Source of the DNA: Streptomyces sp. 8L
Lineage (GTDB): Bacteria > Actinomycetota > Actinomycetes > Streptomycetales > Streptomycetaceae
Direction of reading: 5' to 3'
NCBI RefSeq assembly: GCF_020176795.1
Contig: NZ_JAIUKE010000092.1
Span: forward strand, 1 to 33,880
DNA: 33,880 bases
Part shown: positions 21,803 to 30,155 of the stretch, in pieces
Position numbering within the stretch: the stretch's first letter is position 1
Layout of the letters: each line of letters opens with the position of its first letter
The notes under the pieces: generated by a model
Told to the model about the DNA's origin: nothing
Databases searched by the model: none
What the model saw: only the letters and a program-made list of their open reading frames with translations
Position numbers and translations under genes: made by a program

Positions 21803-22230
21803 ACGCCACGGGCCTGCTCGTGGACGCCCTGCGTGCCGCGGGGATCGCCACGGGCGACGCTCAGGCCCGCGTGGGAACAACGGACCTGACGGGCCGGTAC
21901 GCGGTCGTGTGGCCGTACAACGAGCTCGCCGCGAACGGGCCGATCGGCTCCCCGAACCAGGACCGCACGGTAGACCTCCAGGTGACCGCCTGCGGCCCGT
22001 CGCGACTCGCCGCCGACCAAGTCGCCGAGGCCTGCCGCACGGTCGCTCTCGCCCTCACCAGGACGCCAGGTCCGGACGGCTACGCGTGGGTCCAGGCCGC
22101 GCAGCACATCGGCGGCCAGCCCACCCGCCGCGACACCTCCGTCGACCCCACCACCCCCGAATCGTCGGGCTACTTCAGGGCCGACATCTACCGCTACCAG
22201 CTCACCCCGATCGGAGTGGTCACGCCATGA
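21799..22230 (+). CDS. Tail terminator protein (143 aa)
   Basis: GTG at 21799 overlaps the previous stop. It contains LLVDALRAAGIATGDAQARVG, PYAVVWP-like RYAVVWPYNEL, and TVDLQVTACGPSRLAADQVAEACRTVALAL, then a C-terminal FRADIYRYQLTP strand. That is the order of the small alpha/beta tail-terminator proteins that cap the tail tube in siphophages. Position between the gp10-like protein and the major tail protein supports it. The next start overlaps its stop (ATGA at 22227-22230). Confidence 0.8.
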   Translation: MNATGLLVDALRAAGIATGDAQARVGTTDLTGRYAVVWPYNELAANGPIGSPNQDRTVDLQVTACGPSRLAADQVAEACRTVALALTRTPGPDGYAWVQAAQHIGGQPTRRDTSVDPTTPESSGYFRADIYRYQLTPIGVVTP

Positions 22231-22460
22231 GCGACGACAGCGTCACCCTGACCCATCCCACGCTGCCCGGCAGCCGCTACACCACCACTCGCCAGCAGGC
22301 CGAGCAGGTCTGGAAGGCGCGCGGCTGGCAGCCCGCGCCCGATGCCCCGGAAACCGTGGCGGTGTCCGCTGCGGCCACCGACCCGGCGCCGGCGAGGGCC
22401 AAAACCGACACCACCGGCCCGGCCGCGTCTTCGGCCGCCAATACCAGCAAGGAGAACTGA
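22227..22460 (+). CDS. Small unknown tail-region protein (77 aa)
   Basis: ATG at 22227 overlaps the terminator stop. The first 40 residues carry a compact motif (TLTHPTLPGSRYTTTRQQAEQVWKARGW is split here as TLTHPTLPGSRY and QQAEQVWKARGWQP). The rest is a disordered Ala/Thr/Pro tail ending in TSKEN. Its TGA overlaps the next ATG (TGATG), so it is coupled to the major tail protein. Many actinophages carry a similar short gene here; its role is unknown. Confidence 0.7.
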   Translation: MSDDSVTLTHPTLPGSRYTTTRQQAEQVWKARGWQPAPDAPETVAVSAAATDPAPARAKTDTTGPAASSAANTSKEN

Positions 22461-22990
22461 TGTCCAGGTACGGAACATCGGGCAAGCTCGGGATCTACTT
22501 CCTGCCCGTGTGCGCCGACATGTCGGCGCCGACGGTGGAGGAGATCACCGCGGGCGTGTCCCTGCACAACTACGTCACCCGGGACGGCCTCAAGACGCCC
22601 AACAGCGGCAACACGGTCGACAGCTCGGTGGTCGGCTCGGACTTCACGACCACGGTCGGCGGTACCCGCGGCGGTGACGCCGCGACCTTGACCTGCCAGC
22701 GCGACAGCCTCGGCAGCGCGGACCTCGCGTGGGCCACCCTGACCGACGGGTCGGTGGGGTTCATCGCCGTGGCCCGGCCCGGCTGGAACCAGTCCGTCAC
22801 TACGGGCATCGGCTCCCCGGAAGCCACGCCGAAGGCCGGCGATCGATGCGAGGTCTACTCGGTGGAGGTCCTCACCCGAGCGATGGCCGACATCGCCGAG
22901 AACCAGACCTCGCGGTTCGACGCGCAGCTGCCCATCACCGCCCCGCCGGCCCTCGACGCCGTCGTCGCGGCTGCACCGTCCGGGAGCTGA
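22460..22990 (+). CDS. Major tail tube protein (176 aa)
   Basis: ATG at 22460 overlaps the previous stop, with AAGGAG just upstream (22450-22455). The layout fits tail tube proteins: an N-terminal strand GKLGIYFLP, EITAGVSLHNYVTRDGL, a glycine/threonine beta section (GSDFTTTVGGTRGGDAATLTC is seen as DFTTTVGG and GGDAATLTCQRD), and GDRCEVYSVEVLTRAMADIA near the end. Size and place before the two tail chaperone frames are as expected. Hexamers would stack on the tape measure to form the tube. Confidence 0.85.
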   Translation: MSRYGTSGKLGIYFLPVCADMSAPTVEEITAGVSLHNYVTRDGLKTPNSGNTVDSSVVGSDFTTTVGGTRGGDAATLTCQRDSLGSADLAWATLTDGSVGFIAVARPGWNQSVTTGIGSPEATPKAGDRCEVYSVEVLTRAMADIAENQTSRFDAQLPITAPPALDAVVAAAPSGS

Positions 22991-22992
22991 CC

Positions 22993-23607
22993 TTGACGAT
23001 TCCTGCAACGTTCACGGGCATCCCGAGCGCCCCGACGACGACCGCCGAACCTGCCGTGAGCGCGGCGACCACGGTGGCCGCGCTGCGCGGCAAGTTCGCG
23101 CGGCCGCGCACGAGCGTGCCGCTCTATCTCGACGGCGGTGCGGTCGCCGAGGCGGCCGGCCTCGAACAGATCCTCACCCGGGCGCGCGAGGCGGACGAGA
23201 TGTCCAACGAGGACCCGACAGCGCCTGCCATCGAGCAGCAGCTGCTGGACGCACACGAGCGGGCCGAGGCTTCGCGTGTGGACTTCGAACTGCAGGCGCT
23301 CACCCACCGCGCGTGGGCCCGTATGGTCGCCGAGCACCCGCCCACGCCCGACCAACTCGCCGACGCGCCCGTCTCCGCGAAGCCCGACTTCAACGTCGAC
23401 ACCCTTCCGGGCGCCCTCGTCCGCGCTCAGCTCCTGCGCCCCGACCCCGGCACCGAGCAGGAGTGGAGCGAGTTCTGGGACGACCTGTCTGACGGGCAGA
23501 TGGCGCAGCTGTGGGGCAACGCGTACGCCTTGCAGACGCGGGATGACGGCAGCCTGGGAAAATCGGAGATCGTGTCCGAGATTCTGCGGAGCTACGCAGG
23601 CAGCTGA
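22993..23607 (+). CDS. Tail assembly chaperone, short form (G-like, 204 aa)
   Basis: The only start with a ribosome binding site is TTG at 22993 (GGGAG at 22982-22986). The protein has SVPLYLDGGAVAEAAGLEQIL-like elements (SVPLYLDGG and AEAAGLEQIL), a long helix rich in Glu/Ala and a C-terminal globular part (EWSEFWDDLSDGQMAQLWG). It ends with a normal stop at 23605-23607. About 45 bases before the stop lies G-GGA-AAA (23556-23562), the slippery site for the longer form. Such chaperones bind the tape measure and keep it soluble during tail assembly, as lambda gpG does. Confidence 0.85.
   Translation: MTIPATFTGIPSAPTTTAEPAVSAATTVAALRGKFARPRTSVPLYLDGGAVAEAAGLEQILTRAREADEMSNEDPTAPAIEQQLLDAHERAEASRVDFELQALTHRAWARMVAEHPPTPDQLADAPVSAKPDFNVDTLPGALVRAQLLRPDPGTEQEWSEFWDDLSDGQMAQLWGNAYALQTRDDGSLGKSEIVSEILRSYAGS
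23556..23562 (+). promoter_or_regulatory. -1 ribosomal frameshift site GGGAAAA
   Basis: In the zero frame the codons are gGGA AAA (G-GGA-AAA), the X-XXY-YYZ pattern used in lambda (GGGAAAG) and many siphophage tail chaperone genes. The -1 frame is open from 23547 to 23927 and, after the slip, reads on into a well-formed second domain. No other start for that domain is convincing. Confidence 0.85.
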
Positions 23608-23927
23608 GCTACTGCGTCCCCCGCGGCATCCCCTACTCGGTGTTCATGGGCCGGGTCGCCATGCCGGGTGACCCGGTCTGGACCGAGGAGGACACGCTCC
23701 TCGCCCTGGAGTACACGGACTGGGCCGGCCAGATCTGCCCCGGCTGTGGCCATCACCTCTCCGAGTCCACGCACCCGGACAACGAAGACGCCTATGCGAC
23801 GCGTGACCAGGTCTGTTTCGCGTGCGAGGCGAAAGAGAAGCACGTCCAGGCGCTGCAAGACCCGGACCGGAACGCTGTCACCGCGGGTCGAAAGATCGGG
23901 GTCGTCCGCCGGGGCGACGACAACTGA
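23562..23927 (+). CDS. Tail assembly chaperone, frameshift extension (T-like part of G-T)
   Basis: After a -1 slip at 23556-23562 the ribosome reads IGDRVRDSAELRRQLSYCV, then PRGIPYSVFMGRV and PGDPVWTEEDTLLALEYTDW. This is the usual second tail-chaperone domain, followed by a four-cysteine zinc-ribbon pair (CPGCGHHL and CFACEAKEK). The fused product would have about 311 residues (190 + 121). Independent initiation at GTG 23640 or ATG 23646 is possible, but those lack a ribosome binding site and would cut the conserved PRGIPYSVF start. In lambda the fusion and short forms must be made in a set ratio for tail assembly. The tape measure gene begins 14 bases later. Confidence 0.85.
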   Translation: MGDRVRDSAELRRQLSYCVPRGIPYSVFMGRVAMPGDPVWTEEDTLLALEYTDWAGQICPGCGHHLSESTHPDNEDAYATRDQVCFACEAKEKHVQALQDPDRNAVTAGRKIGVVRRGDDN

Positions 23928-23941
23928 ACAGAAGGGGCGCC

Positions 23942-26900
23942 ATGTCGACCCGTACCGTCCTCGTGCGCGTCACCGCGGACACCGCCGGGTTCACCGGTCC
24001 GATGCGGGCCGCCACGGCGACCGCCGACACGTTCGGTACCGCGGCCACCCGCAGTGGGCGCGGCGTGCGGACCCTGGCCGGGGAGAGCGCCGCCGCGCGC
24101 AGCGCGCTGGCCGGAGTCCGGGAAGGCGCCACCGGTGCCCGCGGTGGCCTCACGGCGGTCGGGGAGGGCGCTACCCGTGCCGGTACGGGGCTGCGGGGCA
24201 CCACCACGGCCGCCGCCGGGGCCCGTCGCGGAATGAGCGACCTCACGGGCTCCGCACGGGGCGCGACCACCGCACTGGGCCGGATCGGCTCCGAGGGCGA
24301 ACGGTCCGTCGGCCGACTGCGTACCGCCTTCTCGCATGCCGTCTCCATGGCGGGCGAGCTCGGGCTGATCCTCGCCGGGGGCGCGATCTTCCGGGGCACG
24401 GAGAACCTCGTCGAAGAGGGCAACGCCTACAACGACGCGATGAACAAGTTCTCCGAGGTCACACGGGCGTCCGGCGGGGACATGAACGCGGCGGCCAAGG
24501 AGGCACAGTCTCTCGGTTCGGACCTCAAGCTGCCGAAGGCGAACGCGGAGGAAGCCGCGGACGCCATGGTGGAGCTCGCGAAGGCCGGCCTGTCGGCGCG
24601 GGACTCCATCACTGCGGCCCGAGGCACGATCCAGCTGTCGTCGGCGGCCCGTACCGACGTCGGGACGGCGGCCCGGATCGAGGGTGACGCCCTGGACCAG
24701 TTCGGCCTGAAGGCGTCCGACGCGACGATGGTCGCGGACACCCTCGCGAACGTCGCGAACAACACGTCGGGCGAGCTCACCGACCTCGCGTACGCCCTGA
24801 AGTATGTGGGGCCGACCGCGCACAGCATGGGCGTCTCGATCCAGCAGGCGACGACCGCGATCGGTCTGCTCGGCAAGTCCGGCATCATCGGCGAGACCGC
24901 CGGTACCGCCCTGCGCTCGGCGCTGGTCAACATGTCCAAGCCGACCGCGCAGATGAAGAAGGGGCTCAAGGAACTCGGTGTCCAGGCCTACGACTCCCAG
25001 GGCAACTTCAAGGGCCTGGAGTACGTCGTCGGCAAGCTCCACGACGCGCAGGAGAAGCTGACCACCCAGCAGTTCACCGCTGCGGCGGCGATGGCGTTCG
25101 GGAAGCCCGCTCTGTCCGCCGTCACGGCGCTGGCGCACCAGGGCACGCAGAACTTCGACGCCATGGCCACGGCTGTCGGCCGGCAGGGCGGTGCGGCTGC
25201 TCTCGCGGCTGCGGAGTCCAAGGGCTTGGGCGGCGCGATGCGCGGCCTCGGCAAGGAACTGTCCTCGACGTTCCTCCAGCTGTACCTGGCGGGCGCCCCG
25301 GCGCTGGAAGGCATCACCCGGGGCCTGTCGGGCGGGGTCGCGAAGGCGCTGCCGGTCCTCAAGCGCGGTATCAAGACCGCCGAGGACCTGTGGGACATCT
25401 ACGGGCCCGGCGTGGAGGACAAGCTCTCCCACGCGGCCGGAGGCGTGGAGTCGGCGGCTCGCAGCATGGTCAAGCCGGCCGAGGAAGCCGTCACCAACCT
25501 CGTCACCGACGTGGCGCCGCTGGCCGCGACCATCGGCGTCGACCTGGCCAAGTCGTTCCATAACGTGGAGGATGCCTCCGCGCCGGTCGTCTCCGGCGTG
25601 AAGGACATTTTCCACTCGATCACCAGCGGCGGTGGCGCGCTTCAGACGTTCGACGGCCGCCTCCAGGTCGCCGTCACCGCTCTGCAGAAGGTCACCGACG
25701 AGGCGACCGACATGACGGGCGGCCTGCGACCGGTAGGCGGTCTCCTCGGGAACGTCGCGCGCGGATTCGCGTCCCTTCCGGGCCCCATCCAGCTGTCCGT
25801 CCTGGGCATGCTCGCGATGCGGCCCTTCCGCCCGCAGATCCAGGCTCTACAGTCGACCGTCAACGGCTACGGCCGCACGGCCGTGACCGCGTTCCGCGGC
25901 ATCGGCGACGCAGCGACCTACCAGCGTGTCCTCGCCGCAGGTGCGGGACAGGAACTCAGCCGCTACGGCGGATACGTCGCCGAACTTGAGCGGCGCAGCC
26001 CAGCAATGGCAGCGTTCGGCAACGCTCTGCGCGGCGCGTCAGAGGAACTTCCTCGTGACGCTTCCCGCATGCAGGTCACGGCTTCCCGGATGGGCACGGC
26101 GTTCCGTAACGCCACGGTGTCCCTTCCGGAGGATGCCACCCGTGTGCAGCGCTTCAGTTCCACTCTTCGGGGCGTCTCGGCCGCTGGCGCGGTCGGCGCG
26201 CTGAACGGGGTGAAGGCCGCCGGGCGGGGCCTGCTCGGGGTGATGGGCGGCCCGTGGGGCATCGCCATCACCGGTGCCTTCGCGATCATGGACGTGTTCG
26301 CGCAGCACCAGCAGGCTGCGAAGCAGTCCGTGGAGGACTTCACCAGCTCCATCCAGAAGGACTCCGGTGCCCTCGGCGAGAACTCGCGGGCGCTCGCGGC
26401 GCAGAAGTTGCAGTCCGCCGGCGCCTTCGACACGGCTCGCCAGTACGGCATCGCACAGGGCACCGTCGAATCCGCCGCCCTCGGCAGCAAGAGCGCCCTC
26501 GAACAGGTCAACGCGGCGTTGCAGAAGAACGCCACGTACACCGCGTACAGCAACCGCGGCGACGAAGAACTCGGCCGCGGGCACCAAGCCCTGTACGGCG
26601 ACGCGAAGAAGCTCCTGGGCACCATCAACGACACGTCCGGCGCGGTCGGCAAGGCCACGCAGGCGTACAAGAACGAGGCGGCGGCCACCAGGGACGCCGG
26701 TAAGACCGCAGCGGATGCCACGGACCCGACGCAGAACCTGAAGGACGCGATCGACGTCCTCGGGAACTCGGCATCCAGCGCCGAGGACAAGGCCAACGCC
26801 CTGCACACGGCCCTTCAGCTGCTGTCCGGCGGCGAGCTGGACCAGCAGGCCGCGATCTCGCAGCTCAACGGCTCGATCCAGGACATGAACGACGCCTGGA

Positions 26901-29266
26901 CCGGGACCATCGACAAGTCCAAGGGCTTCGGTGCCTCCCTGATCTCGTCGGACGGCTACCTCGACACGACGAAGGAGAACGCGAAGAAGCTCTCCGACCA
27001 GCTCACCGCGATCGGCAGCAGCGCAGCCACGGCCGCATCGTCCACCTACGACTTCGCCCGCAAGAACGACGAGTCGGTCCCCGCGGCCCTGGCCAAGGCC
27101 GAGGGCGCGATGCAGTCGGCCTACGACGCGGCCGTCAAGGGCGGCGAGAAGCTCGGCATCCCGACCGAGAAGGCGCAGAAGCTCGCGGCGCAGATGGGAC
27201 TCATCCCCTCCAACCTGGCCCTGACGCTGGATCTCAAGGGCGTGGACCAGTCCACCCGGGACCTGCTGTACGTAAAGGGTCTGGCGGAACACCTGCCGCA
27301 AGGGCAGTCCATCAAGGTCCAGGCCCTGACCGACGACGCGGTCAAGCAGCTGACCGCCCTCGGCGTCAAGGTCGACCGAATCCCCGGCGGCAGGGTTATG
27401 CAGATCACCGCACCGACGGCGAAAGCCCAGGCCGCACTGGACCAGCTCATCGCGAAGAAGCTGGGCAGCAAGACCGTCCAGGTCGACGCGGACACCGCGA
27501 AAGCGATCTCCCAGCTCAACGGCGTGCAGTCGAAGGTCGCCACGACGAAGGGCAAGACCATCACGGTCAGCGCCCTGACCGGCACGGCCGTCAAGGCGCT
27601 GGAGAACGTCGGCTTCAGCGTCAAGCATCTGTCCGGCAAGCGGCTGTCGATCACCGCTCCGACCAGCACGCCAATCAGCAACGTGGGCGCCCTGCAACGC
27701 GCCATCAACGGCCTCCACGGCAAGAGCGTCACCAACACCATCACGACCAGCTTCCGGACCAACGGGAAGCCGGCCGCCGGGCCGTGGTCCTCCGGCTACG
27801 TGGCCAACGCCCGCGGGTCGATCACGAACTACTACGCGAACGGCGGCATCACCCGATACGCGGCTGGCGGCATGAACGAGCAGCATGTCGCGCAGATCGC
27901 CCCGGCCGGCGCGTGGCGCCTGTGGGCCGAGCCGGAGACGGGGGGCGAGGCGTACATTCCGCTCGCGCAGTCCAAGCGCACCCGCTCCCGCGCGATCACC
28001 GACGAGACCGTGCGCCGCCTCGGGGGAAAGGGGGTGGCGTGGGCGGACGGGGGATTCTCCTACACCCCGACCACGCCCGGCAGCATCGGCGTGGACGACG
28101 CCCGCAACCGCTTCGACACCCTCGCGGGGAAGCTGCGGGATGCCTGGTCGGCGTACAACGACGCGGTCAAGAACCTCAACGAGGTCAAGAAGGACAAGAA
28201 GTCCACCGCCTCGCAGCGCAAGGCGGCCCAGACCAAGGTGAACTCGGCCTACTCGAACGTGAAGTCCGCCGACGTCGCCCTCGGCCTCAAGGCGGGCGCC
28301 AAGACGCCGACCATGCTGAACCTCACCGCATACCAGAAGCAGCTCACCGCCACCGCCACGGCCACCGACAAGTGGCGCGGCAACCTGACGAAGATCGCGA
28401 AGAAGGGAGGCACCGAGGTCGAACAGCTGCTGGAGAGCATGGGCACCAGCGGCTACAGCCTCGTCAACGAGCTGGCAGGCGCCTCCACGAAGCAGTTCAA
28501 CGACATCGTCGCCAAGCTGCTCAAGGTCCAGGGCGTCGCCAAGGCGACCCTGGGCGACTTCACCACCCAGATCAGCGCCGCGACCAGCAGCAGCAAGACG
28601 TTCCAGACCAACCTCCTCAAGCTCTCCGCCCTGGGCTACGGCGACCTCGCCAACCAGCTCGCCGGGCAGGGCGACCAGGCCGCCATGGACCTCGCGGCGT
28701 CCGCGGTGAAGGACAAGGCGTCCGCGGCCAAGGCGAACGCTGCGGCGAAGGCCAACGCGGCGCTGTTGTCCAGCGACGACCTGACGAACGCGACCAGCCT
28801 CCTGTCCTTCCTGCGCGGTCACCCGGGCGCGGGGATCGCGGACGTGCTCGCGTCGGGCCTGGACTGGGACACCGTGCAGGCCCTCGCGCCGAAGATCGCC
28901 TCGCAGATCAAGGGCGTCAACGGGTCCGGGACGTTCGTGTCGCAGCTGCGGGGTCAGGGCGTCGCGATGGCGCAGGGCGGTATCGCCCCGGACGGTGCGA
29001 ACGTCCTGTTCGCCGAACACGGCACGGGCGGCGAGGCGTTCATCCCGCTCGGGGTCGCGCATCGGTCCCGGTCGACGGGAATCCTGTCGTCGGTCGCGGG
29101 GATGCTCGGCTACCAGCTCACCCCGGTCGGCTCCGTGTCCCACCGGAGCGCCGGAGGCGGCCAGGGCGGCGACTACCGCACCTACAACGTCACGTTGAAC
29201 GGCGCGGGCCAGACCACGGCCGAGCAAGCGCAGGACGTGGCCCGGCACATGGCGTTCGTCGGCTGA
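23942..29266 (+). CDS. Tape measure protein (1774 aa)
   Basis: ATG at 23942 has AAGGGG upstream. The N-terminal 160 residues are Ala/Gly/Thr/Arg-rich helical. A TP901-type core follows (about 160-480), with EGNAYNDAMNKFSEVTRA, NAEEAADAMVELAKAGLSA and TAIGLLGKSGIIGETAGTAL. The centre is long coiled helices with hydrophobic stretches. Two related units of about 35 residues occur near 1124 and 1207 (ALTDDAVKQLTALGVKV and ALTGTAVKALENVGFSV). Near 1290 and 1676 are Gly-rich segments, GGITRYAAGGMNE and QGGIAPDGANVLFAEHG, each leading to GGEA-Y/F-IPL. By the usual 0.15 nm per residue, the tail would be about 260-270 nm long. It also helps DNA ejection. Confidence 0.92.
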   Translation: MSTRTVLVRVTADTAGFTGPMRAATATADTFGTAATRSGRGVRTLAGESAAARSALAGVREGATGARGGLTAVGEGATRAGTGLRGTTTAAAGARRGMSDLTGSARGATTALGRIGSEGERSVGRLRTAFSHAVSMAGELGLILAGGAIFRGTENLVEEGNAYNDAMNKFSEVTRASGGDMNAAAKEAQSLGSDLKLPKANAEEAADAMVELAKAGLSARDSITAARGTIQLSSAARTDVGTAARIEGDALDQFGLKASDATMVADTLANVANNTSGELTDLAYALKYVGPTAHSMGVSIQQATTAIGLLGKSGIIGETAGTALRSALVNMSKPTAQMKKGLKELGVQAYDSQGNFKGLEYVVGKLHDAQEKLTTQQFTAAAAMAFGKPALSAVTALAHQGTQNFDAMATAVGRQGGAAALAAAESKGLGGAMRGLGKELSSTFLQLYLAGAPALEGITRGLSGGVAKALPVLKRGIKTAEDLWDIYGPGVEDKLSHAAGGVESAARSMVKPAEEAVTNLVTDVAPLAATIGVDLAKSFHNVEDASAPVVSGVKDIFHSITSGGGALQTFDGRLQVAVTALQKVTDEATDMTGGLRPVGGLLGNVARGFASLPGPIQLSVLGMLAMRPFRPQIQALQSTVNGYGRTAVTAFRGIGDAATYQRVLAAGAGQELSRYGGYVAELERRSPAMAAFGNALRGASEELPRDASRMQVTASRMGTAFRNATVSLPEDATRVQRFSSTLRGVSAAGAVGALNGVKAAGRGLLGVMGGPWGIAITGAFAIMDVFAQHQQAAKQSVEDFTSSIQKDSGALGENSRALAAQKLQSAGAFDTARQYGIAQGTVESAALGSKSALEQVNAALQKNATYTAYSNRGDEELGRGHQALYGDAKKLLGTINDTSGAVGKATQAYKNEAAATRDAGKTAADATDPTQNLKDAIDVLGNSASSAEDKANALHTALQLLSGGELDQQAAISQLNGSIQDMNDAWTGTIDKSKGFGASLISSDGYLDTTKENAKKLSDQLTAIGSSAATAASSTYDFARKNDESVPAALAKAEGAMQSAYDAAVKGGEKLGIPTEKAQKLAAQMGLIPSNLALTLDLKGVDQSTRDLLYVKGLAEHLPQGQSIKVQALTDDAVKQLTALGVKVDRIPGGRVMQITAPTAKAQAALDQLIAKKLGSKTVQVDADTAKAISQLNGVQSKVATTKGKTITVSALTGTAVKALENVGFSVKHLSGKRLSITAPTSTPISNVGALQRAINGLHGKSVTNTITTSFRTNGKPAAGPWSSGYVANARGSITNYYANGGITRYAAGGMNEQHVAQIAPAGAWRLWAEPETGGEAYIPLAQSKRTRSRAITDETVRRLGGKGVAWADGGFSYTPTTPGSIGVDDARNRFDTLAGKLRDAWSAYNDAVKNLNEVKKDKKSTASQRKAAQTKVNSAYSNVKSADVALGLKAGAKTPTMLNLTAYQKQLTATATATDKWRGNLTKIAKKGGTEVEQLLESMGTSGYSLVNELAGASTKQFNDIVAKLLKVQGVAKATLGDFTTQISAATSSSKTFQTNLLKLSALGYGDLANQLAGQGDQAAMDLAASAVKDKASAAKANAAAKANAALLSSDDLTNATSLLSFLRGHPGAGIADVLASGLDWDTVQALAPKIASQIKGVNGSGTFVSQLRGQGVAMAQGGIAPDGANVLFAEHGTGGEAFIPLGVAHRSRSTGILSSVAGMLGYQLTPVGSVSHRSAGGGQGGDYRTYNVTLNGAGQTTAEQAQDVARHMAFVG

Positions 29267-29284
29267 CAGGAAGGGGGGGGGACC

Positions 29285-30148
29285 ATGGCGGGACTCGCGC
29301 CGGGCACATCGCTCGGGGGACTGGTACACCAGCTCGGTGACATTCGGTTCAACGAGGTAGCCCCGGACGGCGTGTACTGGTACCTGGCGACCAACGACGG
29401 CTGGGACAGCCCTGACGTACGCACCACGCTCACCGCCAGGGAGGCGGACCACGGTTCGTGGATGGGTCCCGTCTACCTGGCGGAGCGCGTCATCACCCTG
29501 GCCGGCAAATTCCGAGCCCCTGACCCGGCAACCGTCGACACAGCAATCGCACAGCTGAAAGCGGCGGCCGGCCTGCACGACACGACGTTGACCGTGTTCG
29601 AGTCGACGCCGCGCCAGGCCACCGTCCGCCGCTCGGGTAAACCGCTGATGCAGCGCCTCACCTCCCGAGTGGTCGACTGGTCGGTGCAGGTCACCGCGCC
29701 GGACCCGCGGCTGTACGCGACGACGGAGACGACGGCGGCCCTGCGCCTGCCGTCCGTCTCCGGCGGCCTCACGCTCCCGATCGTGTTCCCGTTCGAGATC
29801 GACGCGACGGTGGTGCCCGGGGACGCGGCCGTGATCAACGAGGGCAGCATCGACGCCCGGCCGACGATCCGCATCGATGGGCCCGTCTCGCAGCCCCTCG
29901 TCGTCGTGACCGGCCCGGACGGGAGCACGGCGTCCCTGCTGTACGGCGGGGACATCGCGGCCGGCGACTGGCTGGAGCTCGACACCGACGCCCACACCGC
30001 CTACTACAACAACACCGCCTCGCGGCGGGCCCTGGTCTCCGGGGACTGGCCGGTCCTGCCGCCGGGCCAGTCCACTGTCAGCTTCCGCGCGGGCGCCTAC
30101 TCGGACACGGCCGTCTGCACCCTCACCTACCGATCCGCATGGGAGTGA
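29285..30148 (+). CDS. Distal tail protein, Dit-like (287 aa)
   Basis: ATG at 29285; the upstream ribosome binding site is AAGG run into nine G (29273-29281). The sequence shows LVHQLGDIRFNEVAPDGVYW, ITLAGKFRAPDPATVDTAIAQL, LMQRLTSRVVDWSVQVTAPDPRLYA and VPGDAAVINEGSIDARPTIRI. This is the order of strands typical of siphophage distal tail proteins and minor tail proteins directly after the tape measure. It should form the hub ring at the tail tip. The C-terminal galectin-like half (GDWLELDTDAHTAYYNN) matches the family style. The next GTG begins seven bases after its stop. Confidence 0.82.
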   Translation: MAGLAPGTSLGGLVHQLGDIRFNEVAPDGVYWYLATNDGWDSPDVRTTLTAREADHGSWMGPVYLAERVITLAGKFRAPDPATVDTAIAQLKAAAGLHDTTLTVFESTPRQATVRRSGKPLMQRLTSRVVDWSVQVTAPDPRLYATTETTAALRLPSVSGGLTLPIVFPFEIDATVVPGDAAVINEGSIDARPTIRIDGPVSQPLVVVTGPDGSTASLLYGGDIAAGDWLELDTDAHTAYYNNTASRRALVSGDWPVLPPGQSTVSFRAGAYSDTAVCTLTYRSAWE

Positions 30149-30155
30149 CTCCGCT

